64,000 bases of DNA from Gammaproteobacteria bacterium. Its GTDB lineage: Bacteria; Pseudomonadota; Gammaproteobacteria; Steroidobacterales; Woeseiaceae. The position numbers were made by a program, and so were the translations under genes. The notes under the pieces are model-generated. The model searched no databases. It had not been told where the DNA came from and worked only from the letters and a program-made list of their open reading frames with translations. The stretch spans positions 1 to 64,000 of the forward strand of contig JAHEFG010000044.1 in the NCBI GenBank assembly GCA_024640305.1. Reading direction: 5' to 3'. This document shows positions 8,692-17,500 of this stretch, piece after piece (positions within the stretch are counted from its first letter, which is position 1; every line of letters begins with the position of its first letter).

Positions 8692-8853
8692 TCAGCTGGC
8701 GCTGTCGCATTCGTCCCTGCGACCGCAGCCACCGCATTTTTGTGACTTCTGCTGCGCGTCCGGGTCGTGCTTTTCCAGCCACAACTGGAAGATTGCCCAG
8801 AACGCACACAGCGCAACTACGGTGAGCAGTGGAACAATATAGGTCGTCATCAT
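8692..8853 (-). CDS. 53-aa Cys-rich single-pass membrane protein, NqrM-like in layout
   Basis: Read on the - strand 15 nt after the rnfA stop, with two possible ATG starts (8853 and 8850). One membrane helix (YIVPLLTVVALCAFWAIF) is followed by a short charged linker and a Cys cluster KCGGCGRRDEC. NqrM, needed to mature the Na+-NQR complex by supplying iron for the Cys pair in NqrD/NqrE, has the same size, topology and a CGG-type Cys tail; RnfA and RnfE are the homologues of NqrE and NqrD. A role in building the Fe centre in RnfA/E is therefore plausible but inferred. FeoB-associated small Cys-rich proteins have a similar layout, so the family is not certain. Confidence 0.6.
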   Translation of the reverse strand: MMTTYIVPLLTVVALCAFWAIFQLWLEKHDPDAQQKSQKCGGCGRRDECDSAS

Positions 8854-8868
8854 CCCGTCATGCACCCC

Positions 8869-9447
8869 TCAGGCCGAACTGAACAGGCCGGCAAAACCCA
8901 TAAACGCCATCGATAATATACCCGCAATAATCAGGTTCATCGCTGTGCCCTTGATCAGTTGCGGGATATTGGACAGCTCCGACTCTTCTCGCAAGCCGGC
9001 AAGCAGCACCAGCGCCAGCGTGAAGCCGATTCCGGCACCGAGTGCGTAAACGATACCTTCCCAAAACCCGTAGCCGCGGTTGGTCGCGAAAATCGCGAGC
9101 CCGAGAATTGCGCAGTTCGTTGTGATCAGTGGCAGGAAGATTCCCATCGCGCGGAACAAAGCCGGGCTCAGTTTCTTGATCAGCATCTCGATGAATTGCA
9201 CGGTGCTTGCGATCACGACGATGAAACAGATCAGCCTCAGGTACGGTGCGTAAACCAGTACATAAGTATTCAGTATCCAGGCGCAAATCGCGGTAACGAG
9301 CATCACGAAGGTTGTCGCGAGCCCTAGCCGTGCCGAAGTCTCGAGCGAGTTGGACACGCCGAGGAACGGACAGAGCCCGAGAAAATAAGTCAGTACGAAA
9401 TTATTGACGAGCAATGCACTGATAAAAATCCAGAGAAGGTTGTCCAT
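8869..9447 (-). CDS. rnfA: Rnf complex subunit RnfA
   Basis: 192 aa, about the usual length. Six membrane helices with the RnfA/NqrE patterns NNFVLTYFLGLCPFLGVS near the start and ITTNCAILGLAIFATNRGYG in the middle, each with the conserved Cys that contributes to the membrane-embedded Fe centre. Starts one base inside the rnfE stop (TGATG). With RnfE it forms the antiparallel pair that carries electrons across the membrane core of the ion-pumping ferredoxin:NAD+ oxidoreductase. Confidence 0.95.
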   Translation of the reverse strand: MDNLLWIFISALLVNNFVLTYFLGLCPFLGVSNSLETSARLGLATTFVMLVTAICAWILNTYVLVYAPYLRLICFIVVIASTVQFIEMLIKKLSPALFRAMGIFLPLITTNCAILGLAIFATNRGYGFWEGIVYALGAGIGFTLALVLLAGLREESELSNIPQLIKGTAMNLIIAGILSMAFMGFAGLFSSA

Positions 9448-10091
9448 CAGCTTTCACTCCTCTCTGCCGCAGCGACATCTTCGAGGAACTCGTCCTTTTT
9501 GTACTTGAACCAGTTGAAGAACAGCAGGATCACGCCCAGCGTAAGGAAGCCGCCCGGCGGCAGGATCATGATGACCCAAGGCTCGAAGTTTTCACCGAAC
9601 AGGTTGACGCCGAACAACGCGCCGTCACCGAGTATCTCCCTGACAGCACCGAGTGAAAGCAGTGCCAGCAGGAAGCCGCTGGCCATGCCCATCGCATCCA
9701 TCACCGCAAGTTTGGTCGGGTAGCGTGATGCGAATGCTTCCTGCCGACCGAGGATCAGGCAGTTCGCCACAATCAGTGGAATGAACGCACCCAGTTCCTT
9801 GTGCACCCCTGGCACTAGCGCAAGCAGCGTGTAATCGGCGATGGTCACGAAGGTCGCGATGATGATAATGAAGCAGGAGATACGTACTTGTTTCGGAATC
9901 ACGTTGCGAAATGTTGACACCAGGAAGCTCGAACCGACCAGCACGAAGAACGTCGCCATCCCCATTGCCACTGCGTTGATTGCAGAGTTAGTGACTGCGA
10001 GCATGGGACACATGCCGAGTACCTGCACGAACACTGGGTTGTCGCGCCAGATTCCCTTGATGAATTCTTCCTGGGACTGGTTCTTCTTCAT
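9447..10091 (-). CDS. rnfE: Rnf complex subunit RnfE
   Basis: 214 aa from the ATG at 10091, chosen because it starts MKKNQSQEEFIKGIWRDNPV, the conserved N-terminus of RnfE/NqrD; the frame is open further upstream but that part overlaps rnfG. Multi-helix membrane protein with the paired Cys motifs QVLGMCPMLAVTNSAINA and IVANCLILGRQEAFA that mirror those of RnfA. Overlaps rnfG by 4 nt (ATGA) and rnfA by 1 nt, so these subunits are translationally coupled. Confidence 0.95.
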   Translation of the reverse strand: MKKNQSQEEFIKGIWRDNPVFVQVLGMCPMLAVTNSAINAVAMGMATFFVLVGSSFLVSTFRNVIPKQVRISCFIIIIATFVTIADYTLLALVPGVHKELGAFIPLIVANCLILGRQEAFASRYPTKLAVMDAMGMASGFLLALLSLGAVREILGDGALFGVNLFGENFEPWVIMILPPGGFLTLGVILLFFNWFKYKKDEFLEDVAAAERSES

Positions 10092-10765
10092 TGCGTTGCC
10101 TCGGTGCCCGTTGACTCTGTTGCTCTGAGTTGCGGTTCTGTGCCTGGTGCCGGCAACTGTGCGGACCATGCAGCGTGGGCTTCGTTGATGATCCTGACGA
10201 CTGCCTTGGACGAGATTGTCGCGCCCGTTATTGCGTCAATCTCATTTGGCTGACTTTTCGTGCCTTTCTTGACCGCCACTATTTCCGGCTCGACGGACAA
10301 CGCGCTGAATCCGCCAACGAAGCTGGCATCCTTGTAGATCTTGTCGCCAAGTCCGGGCGTCTCGCGGCTTTCCAGGATTTCCATGCCGACGACGAATTTC
10401 TCACCGGGTTTGTAGCCGTAGAGCAGGGCAATCGTGTCCTGGAAGCCGGGGCCTGCCGCCGGCATTGCGTAGCCCACAAAATTACCCGGTTCGTCGTAGC
10501 CGCCGTAAATGACAGGCTCATCCTTGTCTGGTTTTTCCACGACGACAAGTTCGCCATCCCTGTAGACAAGTGCCTGCATCTGGCTGACCCCGGGAAGCAC
10601 CTTGAACACGGCCTCGCGCAATTCACGGGCTTTGTTGGCGGTAATCGTTGGCAACGTTGATTCGTAGATGCCGATAATCGCCATACCGGATACCAGCCCC
10701 GCGACTGCGAGCGTTAGTACGAGCCGCAGTGAGCTGGGACCGCCTGTATCTTTGGGCGTGTTCAT
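10088..10765 (-). CDS. rnfG: Rnf complex subunit RnfG (covalent FMN)
   Basis: 225 aa. One N-terminal membrane helix (LVLTLAVAGLVSGMAIIGIY) and a periplasmic FMN-binding domain with the attachment motif AITGATISSKAV near residue 180, whose Thr takes FMN through a phosphoester bond. The block TPGLGDKIYK just before is also typical. Overlaps rnfD by 4 nt. Flavin loading needs ApbE, which is not in the window. Confidence 0.95.
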   Translation of the reverse strand: MNTPKDTGGPSSLRLVLTLAVAGLVSGMAIIGIYESTLPTITANKARELREAVFKVLPGVSQMQALVYRDGELVVVEKPDKDEPVIYGGYDEPGNFVGYAMPAAGPGFQDTIALLYGYKPGEKFVVGMEILESRETPGLGDKIYKDASFVGGFSALSVEPEIVAVKKGTKSQPNEIDAITGATISSKAVVRIINEAHAAWSAQLPAPGTEPQLRATESTGTEATQ

Positions 10766-11781
10766 TTTGACTCTGCCCCGCGACCGAACACCGTTGGTTG
10801 CGTGTAACGGTTTATCAACGGTGTTGCCGCGTTCATGAGCAGTATCGCGTACATCACGCCCTCAGGCAGGCCGCCGAAGACGCGTATCAGCATCACGAGG
10901 ACACCGACACCGATGCCAAAGATCCAGGCACCGCGCGGCGTGACCGGCGATGTCACCGGGTCGGTCGCCATGTAGATTGCCCCGAGTAACAGTCCGCCCG
11001 AAAATACCGAGAACAGGGGTGTCGGGAAACGCGCTGCATCAAACAGACCCAGGCAGGCCGAGAAGACCACAACCGTCAGCAGGATGCTCACGGGGATGCG
11101 CCAGTCCAGGTCGCGCCGCAGCCACAAGTAGACCCCGCCAAGCAGGAGCAGGAGACCGCTGGTTTCTCCGAGTGAACCGCTGGTCTTGCCGAACATCAGG
11201 TTTGCGAGCGGCGTCACTTCCTGTTCGAACTTCAGCATGCCGAGCGGTGTTGCGGCTGTCATGCCGTCAATCTGCACCTGCATGAACGGCAGCGCGAGGT
11301 TGCCCGAGTAGATGCTGAAGAATCCGCCGTCGCCTGTTGCCGGCACCCAGGTCGTCATGGCAATCGGAAATGTCGCGAGCAGGAATGCCCGGCCGAGCAA
11401 GGCGGGATTGAACAGGTTGTGACCGAGGCCACCCCAGATGACCTTGCCCAGGGCGATGCCGACGAATCCACCGAGGAAGGCCATCCACAACGGTAGCCCG
11501 GGCGGCAGCGTGAGGCCAAGCAGCAATCCCGTCAGGATACCGCTGGCGTCAAGCAGGGATACGCCGCGAGTTTCCCTGTCGGCAAACAGCCACTCGGCCA
11601 GAACCGCGCCGGCGATACACGTACCGAGCACAAGGATGGCGCTAAGACCGAAAAACCACAGCGACGCGACCGTCGCCGGTGCCAGCGCATACAAGACGTC
11701 ACGCATTGCATTCGGCGTCGTCATTCCCTGGCGCAATAACGGCGCATGGAGCAGCAGGAGATCCGGGTCACGTTTCTTCAC
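10762..11781 (-). CDS. rnfD: Rnf complex subunit RnfD (covalent FMN)
   Basis: 339 aa, about 9-10 membrane helices. FMN attachment motif TAATPLGML near residue 175 and the conserved GGLGHNLFNPALLGRAFLLA block near residue 120. RnfD is the NqrB homologue and probable ion-conducting subunit. It overlaps rnfC at its start (ATGA) and rnfG at its end, keeping the common C-D-G-E-A order of rnf operons. Confidence 0.95.
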   Translation of the reverse strand: MKKRDPDLLLLHAPLLRQGMTTPNAMRDVLYALAPATVASLWFFGLSAILVLGTCIAGAVLAEWLFADRETRGVSLLDASGILTGLLLGLTLPPGLPLWMAFLGGFVGIALGKVIWGGLGHNLFNPALLGRAFLLATFPIAMTTWVPATGDGGFFSIYSGNLALPFMQVQIDGMTAATPLGMLKFEQEVTPLANLMFGKTSGSLGETSGLLLLLGGVYLWLRRDLDWRIPVSILLTVVVFSACLGLFDAARFPTPLFSVFSGGLLLGAIYMATDPVTSPVTPRGAWIFGIGVGVLVMLIRVFGGLPEGVMYAILLMNAATPLINRYTQPTVFGRGAESK

Positions 11782-13118
11782 GCGTCGGGTTCCTTGCGGT
11801 GAGTCAGGTCATCTTTCGCCGTACGAATGAGCTGCACGATCGGGATGCTCGACGGGCAGGCGAATGTGCAACAACCACATTCGACGCAGTCAAACACGTT
11901 GAGAGCCTTCATCTCGTCGAACATGCGGGCTTTGGACAGGCGGGCAAGTCGGGACGGATTCAGAAAATACGGGCAGGCTTCGAGGCAACGGCCGCAGGAG
12001 ATGCAGGGATATTCCTTGCGTCGAGCCGTTTCCTCTTCGGTAAACACCAGGACACCGGAGCAACCCTTGAGGATCGGCACATCGAGGCTCGCAATAGGGC
12101 GTCCCATCATCGGTCCACCCATGATGATCTCGCGCGTCCCGGGCTTGAGACCACCGCAGAATTTCACCACATCGCGCACAGGCGTGCCGAGTGGCACGAT
12201 CAGGTTGGCCGGGTAGGTTACGCCCGGACCCGCTACGGTCACGACCCGTTCGATCAATGGCATGCCGCGCAGGAAGTAATCCGCGATCGCGACGATGGTG
12301 CCGACGTTGTTGACGTTGACCCCGACATCGCGCGGCAATTGTCCGGCCGGCACTTCTTTGTCGAAAACACTCTTGATCATCATCTTCTCGGCGCCCTGCG
12401 GGTACTTGACCTTCAGAGGTACGACTCGCACAGGCTGGCCGGGCTGGATGTGTTTTCGAAGCGTCTCTATGGCATCGGGTTTGTTCATCTCCACGCCAAT
12501 GACGGTCTCTTCGGCACCGAGTTTCTGGCGCATGATCTCCGCGCCTTCGAGCAGCGCTTCCGGCCGCTCCAGCATGAGCCGGTGATCGGTCGTCAGGTAG
12601 GGTTCGCATTCGGCGCCGTTGATCAGCAGGTGCCGGATCTTTACGCCATCGGGCACTGACAGCTTTACGTGCGCGGGAAAGGCGGCGCCACCCATGCCGA
12701 CGATACCCGCCATCTGCACGGCTGCAATGAAATCCTCGAGCGACAGTGACTGCCAGTCGAGCGCGGCGCCGGCGTCGACCTGCTGCGTTGCGAATGGGTC
12801 TGCTTCGATCGCGATTGCGGGTGCAAAACGCCCATCAACACCACGAAAATCACCAATCTCTGTAACCGTGCCCGATACCGGGCTGTGCAGGCCTGTCGAG
12901 ACAAAGCCGCCCGGTTCGGCAATCAGTTGACCGCGCTTGACGCGCTCCCCGGCGGCGACTATGGCTTTGGCCGGCACACCGATATGCTGCCCCAGCGGCA
13001 TGATGTAGTTTTTGCCGAATGGCACGCGTTGAATCGGCAGGTCTGCGGTTTGCTGTTTATGATGAGCCGGATGGACTCCGTGCTCGAAGCTACGCCGTAA
13101 AAAGCCGAGAGCTTTCAT
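11778..13118 (-). CDS. rnfC: Rnf complex subunit RnfC (NADH/flavin, 2[4Fe-4S])
   Basis: 446 aa. The N-terminal part has a lipoyl-like GHH domain and a NuoF-like FMN/NADH-binding core (GMGGAAFPAHVKL; INGAECEPYLTTDHRLM). Two [4Fe-4S] motifs lie near residue 370 (CISCGRCLEACP) and residue 410 (CVECGCCTFACP). Peripheral cytoplasmic subunit that exchanges electrons with NAD(H). It is shorter than the E. coli protein, which has a long Ala-rich tail. Starts 5 nt after the 1458-aa PFOR-like gene. Confidence 0.95.
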   Translation of the reverse strand: MKALGFLRRSFEHGVHPAHHKQQTADLPIQRVPFGKNYIMPLGQHIGVPAKAIVAAGERVKRGQLIAEPGGFVSTGLHSPVSGTVTEIGDFRGVDGRFAPAIAIEADPFATQQVDAGAALDWQSLSLEDFIAAVQMAGIVGMGGAAFPAHVKLSVPDGVKIRHLLINGAECEPYLTTDHRLMLERPEALLEGAEIMRQKLGAEETVIGVEMNKPDAIETLRKHIQPGQPVRVVPLKVKYPQGAEKMMIKSVFDKEVPAGQLPRDVGVNVNNVGTIVAIADYFLRGMPLIERVVTVAGPGVTYPANLIVPLGTPVRDVVKFCGGLKPGTREIIMGGPMMGRPIASLDVPILKGCSGVLVFTEEETARRKEYPCISCGRCLEACPYFLNPSRLARLSKARMFDEMKALNVFDCVECGCCTFACPSSIPIVQLIRTAKDDLTHRKEPDA

Positions 13119-13123
13119 CGTTG

Positions 13124-16100
13124 TCAGTCCCGCTTCCGCGATGCCAGTTGCAGCAGGCGGCTACGGATGTTGCTGGCAATCTCAGCCTGTGTTTTCTCCT
13201 GGATTTCCCGGATCTCTGCTGCCGCGGCCTGTTTCTGAGCATCGAGTGCAGCCTGGTGCTCGTCTGCCAACTGTGCGCGGATTTCCTGCTCCAGTCGGGT
13301 AGTAAACGGTGTGATGATGCCCGCGAGTTCCTGCAAGGTCTGCCAGTTCGCCAGGCACTGCTCGGCAGTGTCAGCAAGAGCCTGCGGAACCGCGAATCGT
13401 TGTTTTTCTTCGCCATCACCGCTGGCGATATACGGCGTCTTGCCTTTGCGGCCTTTGGCATCCAGTTGCAGCCACTCGTGGAACGGGGACGGTGAGGCCG
13501 CGTCGGCGGCCAGCGGCGCGAACTGCGAGGCAAATCGTTCTTGTCCGAGCGCCCAGTCCGCCAGCGTCAGGGGATGATCGCCGTCCTCGCCCTGCGCCAG
13601 TCTCTGGTTAGCTGCAGGGTTGCCGTCAAGGCTTATGCGCGACCCGAACACGCCCTCTATGCGGGGGTCGTAGCGGAACAGCGGCAGCGTGCGGCTCGCA
13701 ACCGCGAGTTGCGCCTGAGCAAGCGTCTGTTTGCTGATATAGCCATGTCGCGTCGGGCTCGGCGCATACACCTGGAGCAGGGCGGGACCCTGGTAGTCGA
13801 GCGCCTGCAGCATGCTCGTGCCGAGGTGAACGGGATTGGCGATCGAAGTTTGTGCGACGTAGGCGTTACGTTGCGCCAGGGCAAGCAAGCCGAGATTGCC
13901 GCGCGGGTTGTTATTACTTGCGCCGCGACGACCGAGGTCGAGTGCGCTGAGAACCAGAACCTTCACCGGAAGTCCGGAATTCAGCAACCAGATCAACTGG
14001 CTCAACCCTTGTCCAGCGAGCATCTCGTCACTGCCGATCAATACGAGGGGCGGGCAGACGGCCAGTTCCTCGTCTCCCAGATCCTGCCAGTGCAAACTTG
14101 CGAGTGCCTCGCGCTTCCAGTTGGCACCGTCCGGTTGGTCGATCTCGATGTGCGCCAAACGTAACAGACGAACGAGGTCCGTGGTCTCGTCCAGGTGCCC
14201 CTCGACCAAGCCCGCGGCCACCTGTGCGGCGTCGCCAGTCATGTCAACAAATGTCGGTGCCTGAAACGGATTATGCGGAAACGCGCCGGCCCAGGTAGCG
14301 GCGCTGCCGCCGGCTACGGCCAGACCGTAACGCGCTCGGCCGAGGCCATGTTTACCTGCAACCAGGCGGCTGTGAGCTGCGGTGATTTTGTTCGAAAGAT
14401 CGATCAGGCGCAGGAGATATTCCGTGTCGATGGAGTGGTCGCCGGACGCGTCCCCGACGCCTTCTGCCAGGTCCTTGAGATCGACGCGTGGGCTCGTGGT
14501 GCTTTTTAACTTTTCGGTGACCGCATCGAGATCTTCTACCGCGAAGGTGCTCGAAAGCGTCTCGTTTATCAGAGTAGCGAGGGACTCGCCCGCCACGGCG
14601 AGCGATTCGGCGAAGCGCTGCACAATTGGCTGCTGATGAAACTCGGTCGCGGAGAGGGCCAGTTTGACTGCCATTTTTTCGCCGGAGCCAGCTTCTGCGT
14701 GGTCGCCCCCGGCCAGCGCAAATTGGCAATAGCGTGACAACAGAATTGCGGCCATAGTGCCGATATCGGAGTTCTCTGCAACGCGTTCAAGCGTCTCCGA
14801 CGAGGTGTCAGGCGTGGCCGAAAATACCGACCAGAGCTCGCGCGCCTGCTCAAGTGATGCTGCATCCTGCTCAGCAGCGCGCAGTGCTTCGGGCTCGCAA
14901 TTGGTTACACAAATGCCGCAGGCCTTGCAGGCCTCGGGATTGATCACGAGTGAAAACAGCTCGGCACTGTCTTTCTTCTGTGCCTCGGCGTCGAGGAAAA
15001 AGGGTTTCGTGACGGCAACCGGCAGCGCGCCCAGCGCGGTGCCTATCGCGTTGATACCGTCCTGGATTGCCTGCTTGCGCTCTTCCGGAAGCGGCATCTT
15101 GTCGTTGAGCCAGGCGTAGGCGTCGTCGAGAAGCTGGCCAAACGTCGGTGCGACCTCATCGGCTTTTTTGTTACTCGAGACGATGCGCGATGCGAGTTTT
15201 GAGGCAACCTGGCGCACGGCATCTGCGCCAGTGCGGCTAATGCCAGCGTCGATGAGTGCTGCCGGGGTTGCTGCGACAACGCCGATCGCGCTGTCCGGGC
15301 AATGCGTCCAGCATTTGCCACAGCCTGTGCATAGCGTCGGATCAAAAGCGGGCATCCCGCCACGCGTCAGGCTCGTGTCATTAAAGGTCGAGCTCAGCGG
15401 CGGCATGGTTCCGGTGGCGAGAAACGGGTCCGCGGTCAGGCGATCTGCCTGACCATCACGGTAGAGAACGCCTGTCTGATCCCAGAAGCGCGGCAGGCTT
15501 GCGAAATTATCATCATTACGGCCGAGATGACGGACCGCTGCCGGAGCTTCGCCTTCCCAGCGAGCGGGCACGTCGGCATCGACGTCGGAATCTATTTCGA
15601 CAAGCTGTTCGAAGCCGGCCTGGAACGCAGCTAGGATATTTTCTCTTTGGCCTGCTTCGATACCGTCGAGCAGGCCCTTGCGAGCGGCGCTGATGCGGCG
15701 TGTTTTGTGATCGAGCATGCCGGCGTTGACGAGAACGCCAAACAGTCCTCCGAGCAGTGTCTCCAGCGGCTCGGTGTTGTCGTCCGGCAGAGGAATGCGG
15801 AAGGAACTGGCTGTTGCACCGATGGTCACAACTGCGCGCGGCACATCCAGCGTGACGTCAGCAACGAGATCGTCGCCGAGGTCGTGCAGCGAGTCATCGC
15901 CGTGTGTAAGCCAGTCGATTTCGCTCCCTGACCAACGTTCCCACGCAACGGCGGGTCGGGTGCGTATGCGACCACCTTCCAGCTCATGTAGCAGGGCGCC
16001 TGCAGCTCCCATGATTTCCTGGCCCCGTTTACCGCGGTGTATGGCTATCGTGAGCGTACCTTTCGGATTCTTTATCGAATTACCGTGTGGTGCCCGGACT

Positions 16101-17500
16101 CCGGTTTTGGCGGCATCCGGGTAAGCACGCCGCAACGCATCGAGCAAAACCTCACGTTTGGGCTGCTCACCGGAAGTGTCGTCCATTGCCAGCCCAAGAA
16201 AGAGCGGTTTTGTCGAGCCCCTGTCACTTTCCCTGCAGAGTTCGACGAGGTCAGCAACGCGCAACGGTAATCCACCGAGGCCATACATCACCGGGGTGCA
16301 GGGCGGGCGACGTTTGCCTTCCACGCCATCCATGCTGGCGCGAATTTCGCGGCTCAGAGGCGGTTCCCCTGATACCGGAGCTGCGGCGCGTTCGAGCACG
16401 AATACCTTGTCCCGCCCCTCGAGGGCGCTGGCGATCGCAGCGGCCGGGAATGGACGCAACACATGAACGCCGAGTACTCCGACTTTGAGCTTGTGTTGCT
16501 TGCGCAGGTAATCTGCTGCAACGCACGCCGTCTCGACGGCGGCGCCCTGTGCCAGTAGCACGGTCTTGGCATCATCGAGCTTGTAGCGAGAGACAGACTC
16601 GTACTGTCTGCCTGTCTTGCGCGCGAACTTCTCGAATGATGTGCTCAGGGACTCGTCAACGAACGAATCGAAGAACGGCCCGCGTGCCATCGCACCGAGT
16701 GCAAAACTTTCTTTATCAAACAGTGCGCCGGTCAATACAGGTTCGTCGAGGTCGTGCCAGGCGGGGACACGGCGCCGCATCTCGCCGAACAAGAGCTTTT
16801 GCGCCGCGGTCGGTGCTGCGACTTTCTGGCCTGATGCGCCGATCAAATCGTTAACCTGTGCGGGCGACAGTAGTCGCAGGTTTTGCACCGCAAGCGCAGT
16901 CTGTTCGCCGTCCATCACGACCATACCCGGGACGAGAGCCTCTTCAGCGGTACGCCTAGCAATATAAGTAAAATCAACGGCTTCTTGAACATTGCTAGCA
17001 AATAACATGAAGAATCCGGCATCCGCACTAAGGTGTACCGACTCGTGGCCGCTACCGAGAGCCGCGCCGTGCGCCACGGCCGCACGTGTGCCGACGTGCA
17101 GCACGAGCGGGACGTGTTTACCGGCTGCCGACATCAGGAGGTCCTGCGCAGCGGCAATATCCGTGCCGGACAGAAATGCGGTTGCTCGCCTGCCGGCCAA
17201 TGCGAGTCCGGTGGCGGCAGCGATAATGCCCCGAGGCCCCTCAGTTGTTTGTGCCGATAGTGTCTCACCGAAGAGATTCGTTACGCCTTGTTCGAGTTCG
17301 CCCAGCCAGACCGCATCGGCGTCTGCGCACGGCAAAGACCCGCCCAGTACAGCGTGGGTCGCAATGCCGGCTTCCGACAGTGCGACCGCGCTGTTGCCGT
17401 CGAGCACGCAATCCAGCCCTTCCTCGCGGATGTCAGAACCTGCCGGTGCGCCGAACATTTCACGGTACCAGCGAATAGCAATATTGCGCAGTGCAGGCAT
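13124..17500 (-). CDS. PFOR-like multidomain iron-sulfur protein, probably non-catalytic
   Basis: 1458 aa, larger than pyruvate:ferredoxin oxidoreductase (~1170-1230) but with the same order. Residues 1-420 match the alpha part (GFFMLFASNVQEAVDFTYIA), ~470-620 the gamma part (AIHRGKRGQEIMGAAGAL), then two ferredoxin motifs near residues 724 (CTGCGKCWTHCP) and 858 (CKACGICVTNCEP), and ~1100-1350 the beta part (RNAYVAQTSIANPVHLGTSM). The alpha substrate motif YPITP is replaced by HAVLGGS, and the TPP/Mg GDG motif appears as GSDE, so catalysis looks lost. The C-terminus is LQELAGI plus a coiled coil, shared with the 820-aa neighbour. Inserted between rnfB and rnfC with 1-5 nt junctions; probably an electron conduit or scaffold to Rnf. 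Confidence 0.75.
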   Translation of the reverse strand: MPALRNIAIRWYREMFGAPAGSDIREEGLDCVLDGNSAVALSEAGIATHAVLGGSLPCADADAVWLGELEQGVTNLFGETLSAQTTEGPRGIIAAATGLALAGRRATAFLSGTDIAAAQDLLMSAAGKHVPLVLHVGTRAAVAHGAALGSGHESVHLSADAGFFMLFASNVQEAVDFTYIARRTAEEALVPGMVVMDGEQTALAVQNLRLLSPAQVNDLIGASGQKVAAPTAAQKLLFGEMRRRVPAWHDLDEPVLTGALFDKESFALGAMARGPFFDSFVDESLSTSFEKFARKTGRQYESVSRYKLDDAKTVLLAQGAAVETACVAADYLRKQHKLKVGVLGVHVLRPFPAAAIASALEGRDKVFVLERAAAPVSGEPPLSREIRASMDGVEGKRRPPCTPVMYGLGGLPLRVADLVELCRESDRGSTKPLFLGLAMDDTSGEQPKREVLLDALRRAYPDAAKTGVRAPHGNSIKNPKGTLTIAIHRGKRGQEIMGAAGALLHELEGGRIRTRPAVAWERWSGSEIDWLTHGDDSLHDLGDDLVADVTLDVPRAVVTIGATASSFRIPLPDDNTEPLETLLGGLFGVLVNAGMLDHKTRRISAARKGLLDGIEAGQRENILAAFQAGFEQLVEIDSDVDADVPARWEGEAPAAVRHLGRNDDNFASLPRFWDQTGVLYRDGQADRLTADPFLATGTMPPLSSTFNDTSLTRGGMPAFDPTLCTGCGKCWTHCPDSAIGVVAATPAALIDAGISRTGADAVRQVASKLASRIVSSNKKADEVAPTFGQLLDDAYAWLNDKMPLPEERKQAIQDGINAIGTALGALPVAVTKPFFLDAEAQKKDSAELFSLVINPEACKACGICVTNCEPEALRAAEQDAASLEQARELWSVFSATPDTSSETLERVAENSDIGTMAAILLSRYCQFALAGGDHAEAGSGEKMAVKLALSATEFHQQPIVQRFAESLAVAGESLATLINETLSSTFAVEDLDAVTEKLKSTTSPRVDLKDLAEGVGDASGDHSIDTEYLLRLIDLSNKITAAHSRLVAGKHGLGRARYGLAVAGGSAATWAGAFPHNPFQAPTFVDMTGDAAQVAAGLVEGHLDETTDLVRLLRLAHIEIDQPDGANWKREALASLHWQDLGDEELAVCPPLVLIGSDEMLAGQGLSQLIWLLNSGLPVKVLVLSALDLGRRGASNNNPRGNLGLLALAQRNAYVAQTSIANPVHLGTSMLQALDYQGPALLQVYAPSPTRHGYISKQTLAQAQLAVASRTLPLFRYDPRIEGVFGSRISLDGNPAANQRLAQGEDGDHPLTLADWALGQERFASQFAPLAADAASPSPFHEWLQLDAKGRKGKTPYIASGDGEEKQRFAVPQALADTAEQCLANWQTLQELAGIITPFTTRLEQEIRAQLADEHQAALDAQKQAAAAEIREIQEKTQAEIASNIRSRLLQLASRKRD

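Noticed and set aside
8591-8842. 83-aa + strand frame after the HlyD gene
   Set aside because: Begins inside the adaptor gene and is antisense to the 53-aa Cys-rich gene, which has better coding features.
11679-12659. 326-aa + strand frame opposite rnfC
   Set aside because: His/Arg-rich antisense frame over a clear, motif-bearing rnfC; GC-driven.
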